This document shows, piece after piece, positions 1 to 6,652 of a stretch of DNA of 8,953 nucleotides. Source of the DNA: Spirulina sp. DLM2.Bin59 (GTDB taxonomy: Bacteria > Cyanobacteriota > Cyanobacteriia > Cyanobacteriales > Spirulinaceae); the NCBI GenBank assembly GCA_007693875.1, contig RECT01000305.1, positions 1 through 8,953 on the forward strand, read 5' to 3'. The notes beneath the pieces are model-generated. The model made no database searches, was not told where the DNA came from, and saw nothing but the letters and a program-made list of their open reading frames with translations. Positions within the stretch are counted from its first letter, which is position 1. Each line of letters starts with the position of its first letter. Position numbers and translations under genes: made by a program.

Positions 1-1
1 C

Positions 2-124
2 GTCAACATCCGCACCAAAGCCGACTATGTGGAAATGGAGTGGGATGTGGTGGGCTGTGAGAGCTTCAGCGCAGAAATGGGCAAATGGGTCAAACTCCGG
101 CCCGGTGAACCTGTCCCCACCTAG
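2..124 (+). CDS. 3' end of an unrecognised gene (partial, 40 codons)
   Basis: An open frame runs in from the left edge and stops at TAG 122-124, giving the last 40 residues of a protein. The visible tail is polar, with KADYVEMEWDVVGCESF in its middle and a proline-rich end (RPGEPVPT). It shows no membrane segment and no catalytic motif I can place. The frame has natural codon use, and the next gene begins 9 bases after its stop with its own Shine-Dalgarno sequence, so the two are probably co-transcribed. I do not recognise the family. The overlapping frame 27-368 is a shadow of this gene and the next. Confidence 0.7.
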   Translation, partial: VNIRTKADYVEMEWDVVGCESFSAEMGKWVKLRPGEPVPT

Positions 125-133
125 AGGAAACCC

Positions 134-814
134 ATGGCCAGGGGCGATCAAATTTATGTCATGCGCGAACTGCTCAATCTCAATGGTGTTTACGAACACC
201 ACGGCATTGATTGTGGTGACGGCACAGTCATCCATTACCGCAAACCCAGCGAAATCATCGAGCGCACCCCCTTCGCCACCTTTAGCCGGGGAAAACCGGT
301 GCGGAAGAAAACCTACCCCACCACCTATATTCCCGATGTGGTGGTGGATCGCGCCTTCAGTCGTTTAGGGGAAAACCGCTATAACCTGCTGTTTAATAAC
401 TGCGAACACTTTGCCACCTGGTGCAAAACCGGTGTCAGCCATAGCCAACAGATTAAAGACTTTATCCCCTGGATTGTCAGCAGCAATCCGGCCCAATTAG
501 AAACCCCCCTTGATCGCGCCCTCCAAGGCACCGATGCCCAACAGGCCAAAGCCGCCCTAGACCGTGCCTTAGGGCAAATTAAGGTGGTCTGGGATGATGT
601 CCAACCCCGGTATAAACGAGCCAGAACCGAGGCCGAGGCTTGGGAAAAAGTGGCACAAACAGCCCTCCAACGCCACCGGGAAGACCTGGCCCGCGCCGCC
701 CTCCAGCGGAAAGTGAGCCACCGCAAAGAAGCCGAAAAATTAGAGCAGGAATTGCAAAAATTGGCAACGATGACCGAAACCCTGTTGCGCAATAGTTTGA
801 AATTAAAAAAGTAG
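134..814 (+). CDS. LRAT/NC-domain protein with a C-terminal Vipp1/PspA-like coiled coil
   Basis: A 226-residue protein of two parts. Residues 1-~115 are an LRAT (lecithin:retinol acyltransferase, 'NC') domain of the NlpC/P60 papain-like fold. The H-H-G-I motif at 22-25, the second histidine H34 in VIHY and NNCEHF at 88-93 supply the expected His, His and C90 of the active site. Known relatives are thiol acyltransferases or phospholipases acting on membrane lipids. Residues ~146-226 are helical and resemble the middle of the Vipp1/PspA (IM30) hairpin: W170-E171, EDLARAAL at 183-190, RK at 192-193 and the TMTE..RN pattern at 212-220. The N-terminal amphipathic helix and the later helices of Vipp1 are absent. 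The start is supported by AGAGGAAA at 123-130. The gene follows its upstream neighbour by 9 bases. Inferred role: lipid or acyl chemistry on membranes tended by Vipp1. The substrate is unknown. Confidence 0.85.
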   Translation: MARGDQIYVMRELLNLNGVYEHHGIDCGDGTVIHYRKPSEIIERTPFATFSRGKPVRKKTYPTTYIPDVVVDRAFSRLGENRYNLLFNNCEHFATWCKTGVSHSQQIKDFIPWIVSSNPAQLETPLDRALQGTDAQQAKAALDRALGQIKVVWDDVQPRYKRARTEAEAWEKVAQTALQRHREDLARAALQRKVSHRKEAEKLEQELQKLATMTETLLRNSLKLKK

Positions 815-816
815 AT

Positions 817-868
817 GTAGGGGCGAAAAATTTTTGTGCCTCCGGCAGGCTTACGCCAACGCCCCCAC
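817..868. repeat. 52-bp intergenic inverted-repeat element
   Basis: The ends are near-perfect inverted repeats: GTAGGGGCG (817-825) and CGCCCCCAC (860-868), 8 of 9 positions complementary. Inside are an A5T5 palindrome (826-835) and a small GCCT/AGGC hairpin. It has the look of the short palindromic elements that cyanobacteria scatter between genes. It begins 3 bases after the stop of the LRAT gene. An apparent TTG-initiated extension of the next gene starts inside it, which argues against that extension. No transposase is present. Confidence 0.6.
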
Positions 869-944
869 GCCCATCCAAATAAGACCCACTCCCCACAAAC
901 CCAATCCAAGGGATAATAACCACAGCAATACCTTCCCTCGACCT

Positions 945-1940
945 ATGACTGCTGCTTTGATTCCCGATAACGGCGTTCCCAACTTAGCGACCCTCAACCT
1001 CACCCTTAGCCCCGAGGACTCCGGGGTAGCGCTGGATCTGATGCTCCAGGTGGGCGCACCTTGGTATGAAGTGGGGGCGGGGCGGGCCCAATTTGCCCTC
1101 CGGGGGGCGAATTTGGTGATTACCCTTGACCCGGAATGGGAGGCAACGGGCGTGATGCCAGCATTGCAGCCCCTCGAAGGGGGCGGGTTTGCAGGGGAGA
1201 TCCTGTTTACAGAGCCGGAATTTAAACGGCAAGATCGGCTGTTAACCTTGAATGTGACACCGGATATTTTTAGCGTTAGCTTTTTCCCCCTGTTGGCCCA
1301 CTGTACGATCCGCCATGCAGAAGGGCTGTGGCCCCACGATTTCAGCCCCAATCAGCAGGCGGTGGCCAAACGGGCGATCGCCAAGGCCATCCGCGCCACC
1401 TTCCCCATTCCCCTCGCCAAGGTCAGCGGCTACGCCAACGAATCAATCCCCGCTAAACCCCTAGTGGCTCCCGACTTCACCCCCATCCTCACCGGCCACC
1501 ATGAAGATATTCTCACCCTCGCAACGCGGCTGGGCCTTGACCCGATGACAGATTTTGCCGGGGGGAATTTTTTGGGGGTGAGTCTGGCGGAAGTAAACTT
1601 GAGCGGCGCGGATCTGCGGGGGATTAACCTGCGGGGGGCGGATCTCTGCGATGCGGATTTGAGCGGTGCAAACCTGCGGGGGGCCAACCTCGGCGGCGCA
1701 GATTTAACCGGCGCATTTTTAGAAAATGCCGACCTGACCGGCGCGAACTTGCAACGGGCCAGTTTGGCCCTGGTGAATTTGGCGGGGGTGAATCTCAGTG
1801 GCGCGAATTTGAGCGGCGCGAACTTGAGTGAAGCCCATTGGATCGGCGCAATCCTCGATCAAACCCGTTTAGGGGATAATCCCGGCCTTTCCCCGGAGCT
1901 ACAGCAACAGTTAACCCAGCGGGGGGCCATTGCCCCTTAA
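945..1940 (+). CDS. Pentapeptide-repeat protein with unidentified N-terminal domain
   Basis: A 331-residue protein starting at ATG 945. The frame is open further upstream to a TTG at 834, but that part lies in a repeat element and is low-complexity and proline-rich, so I take 945; no clear ribosome site precedes it. Residues ~203-305 are about twenty consecutive A(D/N)LxG-type pentapeptide repeats, which fold as a right-handed quadrilateral beta helix. A short helical tail follows (~314-331). Residues 1-~165 form a separate domain, rich in predicted beta strand (LNLTLSPEDSG, NLVITLDPEW), which I do not recognise. Residues ~135-155 look helical. There is no signal peptide or membrane helix. 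Pentapeptide proteins are abundant in cyanobacteria and mostly of unknown function, so none is assigned. pdhA starts 69 bases downstream. Confidence 0.85.
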   Translation: MTAALIPDNGVPNLATLNLTLSPEDSGVALDLMLQVGAPWYEVGAGRAQFALRGANLVITLDPEWEATGVMPALQPLEGGGFAGEILFTEPEFKRQDRLLTLNVTPDIFSVSFFPLLAHCTIRHAEGLWPHDFSPNQQAVAKRAIAKAIRATFPIPLAKVSGYANESIPAKPLVAPDFTPILTGHHEDILTLATRLGLDPMTDFAGGNFLGVSLAEVNLSGADLRGINLRGADLCDADLSGANLRGANLGGADLTGAFLENADLTGANLQRASLALVNLAGVNLSGANLSGANLSEAHWIGAILDQTRLGDNPGLSPELQQQLTQRGAIAP

Positions 1941-2009
1941 CAAGAGGCCTTGCATTGCGATCGCCCCATCCCCCACAATTAAAACCATTTCAACCCAATC
2001 AAAACGACG

Positions 2010-3053
2010 ATGGCACAAACCCTAGAATCAGAACGCCCCGTTCCCCATATTGATACCAGCACCCTCCCCCTCACCCGCGAAGAGGGGTTAATGCTCTACG
2101 AAGATATGGTGCTGGGCCGCTTGTTTGAAGATAAATGTGCAGAAATGTACTATCGCGGCAGAATGTTCGGGTTTGTCCATCTTTATAACGGTCAGGAAGC
2201 GGTTTCTACCGGCGTGATCCGGGCGATGCGCCGCGATGAAGATTTTGTCTCCAGTACCTATCGGGATCATGTCCATGCCCTCAGTGCTGGCGTTCCGGCG
2301 CGGGAAGTGATGGCGGAACTTTTCGGCAAGGCGACGGGGTGCAGTAAGGGCCGGGGCGGCTCCATGCATATGTTCTCGGAACAGCACCGCCTCCTTGGGG
2401 GCTATGCCTTCGTAGCGGAAGGGATTCCCGTCGCCACCGGGGCCGCCTTCCAATCCAAATACCGCCGCGAAGCGATGGGGGATGCCAACGCCGATCAAGT
2501 CACCGCCTGCTTTTTTGGCGATGGGGCCAGTAATAACGGCCAGTTTTTTGAATGTTTGAATATGGCGGCCCTGTGGAAGTTGCCCATCCTTTATGTGGTG
2601 GAAAATAATAAATGGGCCATCGGCATGGCCCACGATCGCGCCACCTCCCAGCCAGAGATCTACAAAAAAGCCAGCGTCTTTAATATGGTGGGGGTAGAAG
2701 TGGATGGTATGGATGTCTTAGCGGTGCGGAAAGTAGCCCTCGAAGCCGTAGAGCGGGCCCGAGCCGGGGAAGGCCCCACCCTGATCGAAGCCCTCACCTA
2801 TCGGTTCCGGGGTCACTCCCTCGCCGACCCCGATGAATTGCGGAATGCTGATGAGAAAGAATTCTGGTTCTCCCGTGACCCGATTAAACGGTTAGGACGG
2901 GATTTAGAGGCCCGGGGTTTGGCGACAGCGGCGGAACTGGAGGCGATCGATGCCCAGGTACAAGCCACCATTGACGATGCGGTAGCCTTTGCTGAATCCA
3001 GCCCCGAACCCGACCCCAGCGAACTACGCCGTTATATCTTCGCTGAAGATTAA
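2010..3053 (+). CDS. pdhA: Pyruvate dehydrogenase E1 component, alpha subunit
   Basis: A 347-residue E1-alpha subunit, normal length for cyanobacteria. With E1-beta it decarboxylates pyruvate using thiamine diphosphate and passes the acetyl group to E2 lipoyl groups, feeding acetyl-CoA to fatty acid synthesis and carbon metabolism in the cytoplasm. The thiamine diphosphate motif runs from GDG (170-172) through NNG (175-177) to the ENN at 198-200. Other family marks are FxFVHLYNGQEA (53-64), KGRGGSMHMF (113-122) and the loop YRFRGHSLADPDELR (264-278), equivalent to the regulatory phosphorylation loop of mitochondrial E1. The start agrees with the usual short polar N-terminus, although no strong ribosome site is visible. 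No E1-beta, E2 or E3 gene is adjacent; the complex is commonly scattered in cyanobacteria. Hairpins directly follow the stop. Confidence 0.96.
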   Translation: MAQTLESERPVPHIDTSTLPLTREEGLMLYEDMVLGRLFEDKCAEMYYRGRMFGFVHLYNGQEAVSTGVIRAMRRDEDFVSSTYRDHVHALSAGVPAREVMAELFGKATGCSKGRGGSMHMFSEQHRLLGGYAFVAEGIPVATGAAFQSKYRREAMGDANADQVTACFFGDGASNNGQFFECLNMAALWKLPILYVVENNKWAIGMAHDRATSQPEIYKKASVFNMVGVEVDGMDVLAVRKVALEAVERARAGEGPTLIEALTYRFRGHSLADPDELRNADEKEFWFSRDPIKRLGRDLEARGLATAAELEAIDAQVQATIDDAVAFAESSPEPDPSELRRYIFAED

Positions 3054-3054
3054 A

Positions 3055-3085
3055 CCCCAATCCGGAGGCAGAGCCTCCCTTGGGG
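3055..3085 (+). terminator. Strong hairpin just after pdhA (terminator-like, no U tract)
   Basis: CCCCAA (3055-3060) pairs with TTGGGG (3080-3085), and inside it GGAGGC (3064-3069) pairs with GCCTCC (3073-3078) around an AGA loop. The hairpin begins one base after the pdhA stop codon. It lacks the following T run of an intrinsic terminator, so it may protect the mRNA 3' end, pause polymerase, or simply be a repeat of the cyanobacterial hairpin type. Confidence 0.5.
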
Positions 3086-3193
3086 CATCACTGGGTAGAA
3101 GTGATGAGAGGAATAGATAGTGCATCTGTGCTGTAAATTGAACCCCCTATGCCTTGGCTCTGCCAGGGCATTGTTTTTGGCAAGGTTAGGGGG
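3086..3193. repeat. Two further inverted repeats in the pdhA-sulP spacer
   Basis: CATCACT (3086-3092) and AGTGATG (3100-3106) form a perfect 7-bp stem with a 7-base loop, immediately after the first hairpin. A larger structure follows: CCCCCTA (3143-3149) with TAGGGGG (3187-3193) outside, and CCTTG (3152-3156) with CAAGG (3181-3185) inside. Between 3107 and 3142 I see nothing. No coding frame with convincing codon use occupies this spacer. Confidence 0.55.
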
Positions 3194-3195
3194 GA

Positions 3196-3209
3196 GGGGC
3201 GATCGCCCC
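3196..3209. repeat. Extended HIP1 palindrome
   Basis: GGGGCGATCGCCCC is a perfect 14-base palindrome containing the HIP1 octamer GCGATCGC. It is one of only two of the window's 15 octamers lying wholly between genes (the other is at 1957-1964). From 3210 to about 3310 no clear signal is seen apart from A+T-rich sequence that may hold the promoter of the transporter gene. Confidence 0.8.
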
Positions 3210-3310
3210 ATACCGAGCAATCAGCAGAAGCCTAGTCAGAATCTTCGTTATCCGTTTGATTAGAAATTCTTGTGAATGGAGTTCCACTCTTGCTGTATGT
3301 TAATCTCATC

Positions 3311-3333
3311 AACTTAATAAAACTACAAGTTTT
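3311..3333. promoter_or_regulatory. Overlapping dyads ahead of the SulP gene, possible LysR-type operator
   Basis: AACTT (3311-3315) and AAGTT (3327-3331) are exact inverted repeats separated by 11 bases, which fits the T-N11-A core of LysR-type regulator sites. A second dyad, AAAACT (3319-3324) and AGTTTT (3328-3333), overlaps it. Both lie 15-38 bases before the start codon. Inducible bicarbonate transporters in cyanobacteria are known to be controlled by LysR-type regulators (CcmR/NdhR, CmpR), so this placement is suggestive. The short A+T-rich arms could arise by chance. Confidence 0.3.
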
Positions 3334-3348
3334 CCTCATTAACCCACC

Positions 3349-5073
3349 ATGCAAATCACCAACCAAATCCATTTTCGGAATTGGCAGGGGGATTTATTCG
3401 GCGGCTTAACCGCTGCTGTTGTCGCCCTTCCTATGGCCCTTGCCTTCGGGATTGCCTCCGGAGCCGGAGCCGCCGCCGGTCTCTGGGGTGCTGTCCTCGT
3501 CGGTTTCTTTGCTGCCCTCTTCGGCGGCGCCCCCACCCTGATTTCTGAACCCACCGGCCCCATGACCGTCATCGTCACGGCGGTGATCACTGAATTAGTC
3601 GCCAGAGATTCAGAAAACGGCCTGGCCATGGCCTTTACTGTCGTGATGATGGCGGGGATCTTTCAAATCCTGTTTGGCCTGTTGAAATTGGGCAAATACA
3701 TTACGATGTTGCCCTACAATGTCATCTCCGGCTTTATGAGCGGCATTGGCATTATTCTGATTTTGTTGCAAATTGGCCCCTTTCTCGGTGAAGCCCCCCC
3801 CAAGGGAGGCGCATTGGTGGTGTTGCAAAATCTACCGACCTTGATCGCCAACTTAAACCCTTGGGAAACAGCCTTAGGCACAATTACCCTGATAATCCTC
3901 TTCTGTTATCCCCGTAGTTGGAAAAAGTTTGTTCCCCCTCAATTAACGGCTTTGGTGGTGGGTACTGCCATTGCACTGATCTTTTTAAAAGGGGTAGACA
4001 TCCGCACCATTGGTATGATTGGCGAAATTAAGCCGGGCTTACCCAACTTCCAAATGCCCACATTCACGATGGATAACTTGCGGTTGATGTTTGTCAACAG
4101 CATTGTTTTGGGGGTCATTGGCTGTATTGACTGTTTATTAACCTGTGTCGTTGCTGATAGTTTAACCCGGACGGAACATGACTCCAATAAAGAACTGATT
4201 GGCCAAGGGATTGCTAATTTAATCACGGGTTTATGTGGAGGAATTGCCGGATCTGGGGCAACAACACCGACGGTGGTGAACATTCAAGCGGGCGCACGGA
4301 CTGCTTTGGCGGGGATTGTCCGTGCTTTGATTTTATTGGTTGTGGTGTTATGGGCAGCCCCTTTAACGATGGGAATTCCCTTAACAGTGCTGGCGGCGAT
4401 TATTCTCAAAGTTGGCTTTAATATCATTGATTGGAGCTTCCTCCAACGGGTGCATAAAATTTCCTGGAAAGCGGCGGGGATTGTCTATAGCGTCGTTTTG
4501 CTGACGGTTTTGGTTGACCTGATGGTGGCGGTTGGCGTTGGCGTGTTTATTGCGAATATCCTTACCATTGAACGGTTGGATGAACTGCAATCTCACTCAG
4601 TTAAAGCGATTACCGATGATGATGATCAGATCATGCTCAATGATTCTGAAAAACAAATCTTGGATTTAGCCAATGGTCGGGTCTTGCTGTTCCATTTAAG
4701 CGGGCCGATGATTTTTGGGGTTGCCAAAGCCATTGCCCGCGAACACAATGCCATTAGCAATTATGATGTGCTGATCATGGATTTGGGAGAAGTGCCGGTG
4801 TTGGGTGTGACTTCCTCCTTGGCCATTGAAAACGCCATTCAAGAGGCCGTTGATCTGGGTCGGGAAGTGATTGTCGTGGGGGCTGCGGGTAAAGTGAAGC
4901 ATCGCTTAGAAAAATTGGGGATTGCGGGGTTAATTCCCGGTGATCACTGGATGGGCGATCGCCTCACCGCCCTACAAGCTGGTTTAGCCTTTGTCCGTGA
5001 AAAGCAGGGCTATCCCTCCGAACCGTTACCCCAATTGGGGGATAACCCGAAGGTTGATCTGGATCTGGGTTAA
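3349..5073 (+). CDS. bicA: SulP family anion transporter, BicA-like (probable Na+-dependent bicarbonate uptake)
   Basis: A 574-residue integral membrane protein with SulP transmembrane domain to about residue 405 and a C-terminal cytoplasmic STAS domain (~440-550). It closely resembles BicA, which imports HCO3- with Na+ for the CO2-concentrating mechanism: the start MQITN.IHFRN..GD.FGGL, SEPTGPM at 66-72, and CIDCLLT.VVADSLTRTEH at 259-277. By my recall of BicA structure, the Na+/HCO3- site residues correspond to T69, D261, T265 and G303-A304-T305, all present. A difference is T306-P307 where BicA, as I remember it, has Met-Gly. An acidic stretch DDDDQ (423-427) lies at the entry to the STAS domain. 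ATG 3349 matches the BicA N-terminus; no Shine-Dalgarno is visible. Sulfate or another anion remains possible, since SulP substrates are not certain from sequence. The gene stands alone and ends in an intrinsic terminator. Confidence 0.88.
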   Translation: MQITNQIHFRNWQGDLFGGLTAAVVALPMALAFGIASGAGAAAGLWGAVLVGFFAALFGGAPTLISEPTGPMTVIVTAVITELVARDSENGLAMAFTVVMMAGIFQILFGLLKLGKYITMLPYNVISGFMSGIGIILILLQIGPFLGEAPPKGGALVVLQNLPTLIANLNPWETALGTITLIILFCYPRSWKKFVPPQLTALVVGTAIALIFLKGVDIRTIGMIGEIKPGLPNFQMPTFTMDNLRLMFVNSIVLGVIGCIDCLLTCVVADSLTRTEHDSNKELIGQGIANLITGLCGGIAGSGATTPTVVNIQAGARTALAGIVRALILLVVVLWAAPLTMGIPLTVLAAIILKVGFNIIDWSFLQRVHKISWKAAGIVYSVVLLTVLVDLMVAVGVGVFIANILTIERLDELQSHSVKAITDDDDQIMLNDSEKQILDLANGRVLLFHLSGPMIFGVAKAIAREHNAISNYDVLIMDLGEVPVLGVTSSLAIENAIQEAVDLGREVIVVGAAGKVKHRLEKLGIAGLIPGDHWMGDRLTALQAGLAFVREKQGYPSEPLPQLGDNPKVDLDLG

Positions 5074-5082
5074 TTGAGGACT

Positions 5083-5114
5083 GGGGGGATTGAGATCAAT
5101 CCCCCCTTTTTTTT
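5083..5114 (+). terminator. Intrinsic terminator of the SulP gene
   Basis: GGGGGGATTG (5083-5092) pairs perfectly with CAATCCCCCC (5097-5106) across a 4-base loop and is followed by eight T residues (5107-5114). It starts 10 bases after the stop codon. Read from the other strand there is no T run, so it serves the + strand gene only and would not stop transcription of the convergent permease. Confidence 0.95.
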
Positions 5115-5135
5115 GCAGAAGCTAGAAGTTGATAG

Positions 5136-5150
5136 GTGGGCAATGCCCAC
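5136..5150. repeat. Short palindromic repeat GTGGGC-AAT-GCCCAC
   Basis: Perfect 6-bp arms, extendable by one G-T pair, around an AAT loop, lying 8 bases past the 3' end of the convergent permease gene. This is a common type of interspersed cyanobacterial hairpin. It could cap the permease mRNA, but no T run follows on either strand. Confidence 0.6.
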
Positions 5151-5158
5151 TACGGCGG

Positions 5159-6550
5159 TTAGGCGATCGCAAATTTCACCACAAACAACACCGCCAACAC
5201 CCACATCGCCACCTTGGTTTCGTGGAATTTACCCTGAAAGGCTTTGATCAGGGGGTAAGTGATCAGCCCGACGGCTAACCCTTCGGCGATGGAATAGCTC
5301 AGGGGCATGATCAACACGGTTAAAAAGGACGGAATCGATTCTGCCGGATCATCCCAACGAATCCGCCCCAGGCTGCTGGCCATTAACACACCGACAATCA
5401 CCAAAGCCGGAGCCGTGGCAAAACCGGGGACGGCGGCCAAGAGGGGGATAAAGAAGATCGATAAGAGGAATAACCCTGCTGTTGTTACTGCCGTGAAACC
5501 ACTGCGGCCTCCTTCCGCCACACCGGCCGCTGATTCGATATAGCTTGTCACCGTTGAGGTTCCTAGCACGGCTCCGGCGGTGGTGCCGACGGCATCGGCC
5601 ATGAAGGCGCGATCCACATCGGGGAATTCCCCCTCGTCGTTGATATAACCGGCCTTCATCCCCAAACCCGTTAATGTGCCGACGGTATCGAAGAGATCCA
5701 CAAACAGGAAGACAAAAATCACCGTTAACAGTTGGCCAATATTGACGCTGCCCATTTGTCCTAAACCGATGAAGGCTTGGCCAAATAGATCCACCGGCAA
5801 GGCAGGCACAGCCAATAATCCTTGGGGGGGGGCGGCAATGCCCAAAATCCAGCCCAGGATGGCGGTGGCGAGGATGCCCCAAAGTAATGCGCCTTTAATG
5901 CGGCGGGCCACAAAGGCGGCGGTGATCAGGATACCGGCGATCGCCATTAATGTTTGGGGATTCCCCAAGTCCCCTAGGGTGGTAATTGTCGCCTCGTAGG
6001 GGACAATCAGCCCCGCGCCGCCGGTTTCGATGGTTCCCGATAGGGCGATATAGGCGATAAACAGGCCAATCCCGGCGGCGGTGGCGTGTTTAATACAGTC
6101 GGGGATAATCTTGACGATTTGGGTGCGCACTTTCGTCAAGGTGAGGATGATAAAGATAATCCCCTCAATGAAGATCGCCCCTAGGGCCACCCGCCAATCT
6201 ACCCCCAAGCCGATAACAACGGAAAAGGCAAAATAGGCGTTTAACCCCATGCCAGGGGCGAGGGCAAAGGGAAAATTGCCGTAGAGACCCATGATCAGCG
6301 TGGCGATCGCCGCCGATAACGCCGTGGCGATGGCAATTTCCCCAAATAAATCGCCACTGGTTTCGAGAAAAATCGCGTTGGAGAGGATGACGGGGTTGAC
6401 GACCAAAATATAGGCCATCGTGAAAAAGGTGGTGATCCCGGCGATCGCCTCCGTCCGGGTATCGGTTTTCAGTTCAGCAAATTTAAAAAACCGCGCTAGG
6501 GCGTGATCCTCTGGCGGTGGAGATGGCAAGGGTTCAGCGTCTCGATTCAT
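5159..6550 (-). CDS. NCS2 family purine permease, AzgA type (guanine/hypoxanthine/adenine uptake)
   Basis: A 463-residue polytopic membrane protein of the AzgA branch of the NCS2 (nucleobase:cation symporter 2) family. Such proteins import guanine, hypoxanthine or adenine with protons across the cytoplasmic membrane. The family's signature stretches are present: the TEAIAGITTFFTMAYILVVNP opening at about 33-53, ALAPGMGLNAYFA (96-108), FVDLFDTVGTL (283-293), and GTSTVTSYIESAAGV followed by EGGRSGFTAV (330-355). These contain the acidic residues of the substrate and proton sites, D285/D288 and E339. Length is typical (430-470). The first 20 residues are a polar, proline-rich cytoplasmic tail. 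ATG 6550 is taken because the next methionine falls inside the first membrane segment; no Shine-Dalgarno is seen. It is convergent with the SulP gene, 44 bases from that gene's terminator. Which purine it carries cannot be told. Confidence 0.93.
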   Translation of the reverse strand: MNRDAEPLPSPPPEDHALARFFKFAELKTDTRTEAIAGITTFFTMAYILVVNPVILSNAIFLETSGDLFGEIAIATALSAAIATLIMGLYGNFPFALAPGMGLNAYFAFSVVIGLGVDWRVALGAIFIEGIIFIILTLTKVRTQIVKIIPDCIKHATAAGIGLFIAYIALSGTIETGGAGLIVPYEATITTLGDLGNPQTLMAIAGILITAAFVARRIKGALLWGILATAILGWILGIAAPPQGLLAVPALPVDLFGQAFIGLGQMGSVNIGQLLTVIFVFLFVDLFDTVGTLTGLGMKAGYINDEGEFPDVDRAFMADAVGTTAGAVLGTSTVTSYIESAAGVAEGGRSGFTAVTTAGLFLLSIFFIPLLAAVPGFATAPALVIVGVLMASSLGRIRWDDPAESIPSFLTVLIMPLSYSIAEGLAVGLITYPLIKAFQGKFHETKVAMWVLAVLFVVKFAIA

Positions 6551-6652
6551 TACACAAAATTAAAAAAGCACCCAACTACCTTAGGGCTTTGGTCATTGCC
6601 CCGCAGTGTAGGAGATTGCAATTTCTTTCCTTCTCGAAAAGATCAAAAATAT

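Noticed and set aside
379..909. Long - strand open frames over the LRAT gene
   Set aside because: Composition is that of an antisense shadow (rich in Arg, Trp, Ser, Cys), with no family motif; the + strand frame has clear domains.
834..944. TTG-initiated 37-residue N-terminal extension of the pentapeptide-repeat gene
   Set aside because: It begins inside the 817-868 repeat element, is low-complexity and proline-rich, and has no ribosome site; ATG 945 is preferred.
851..1687. Several - strand open frames over the pentapeptide gene
   Set aside because: Arg/Pro/Ser-rich repeats mirror the pentapeptide codons on the other strand.
2088..2633. 181-codon - strand open frame over pdhA
   Set aside because: Antisense shadow of a certain enzyme gene; no recognisable domain.
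3270..3301. Promoter for the SulP gene, TTGTGA with TATGTT
   Set aside because: The spacing is 20 bases and the -10 match is only 4 of 6; too weak to list as a feature.
5349..5882. 177-codon second - strand frame within the purine permease gene
   Set aside because: Arg/Gly-rich shadow in an alternative frame of a well-conserved transporter.
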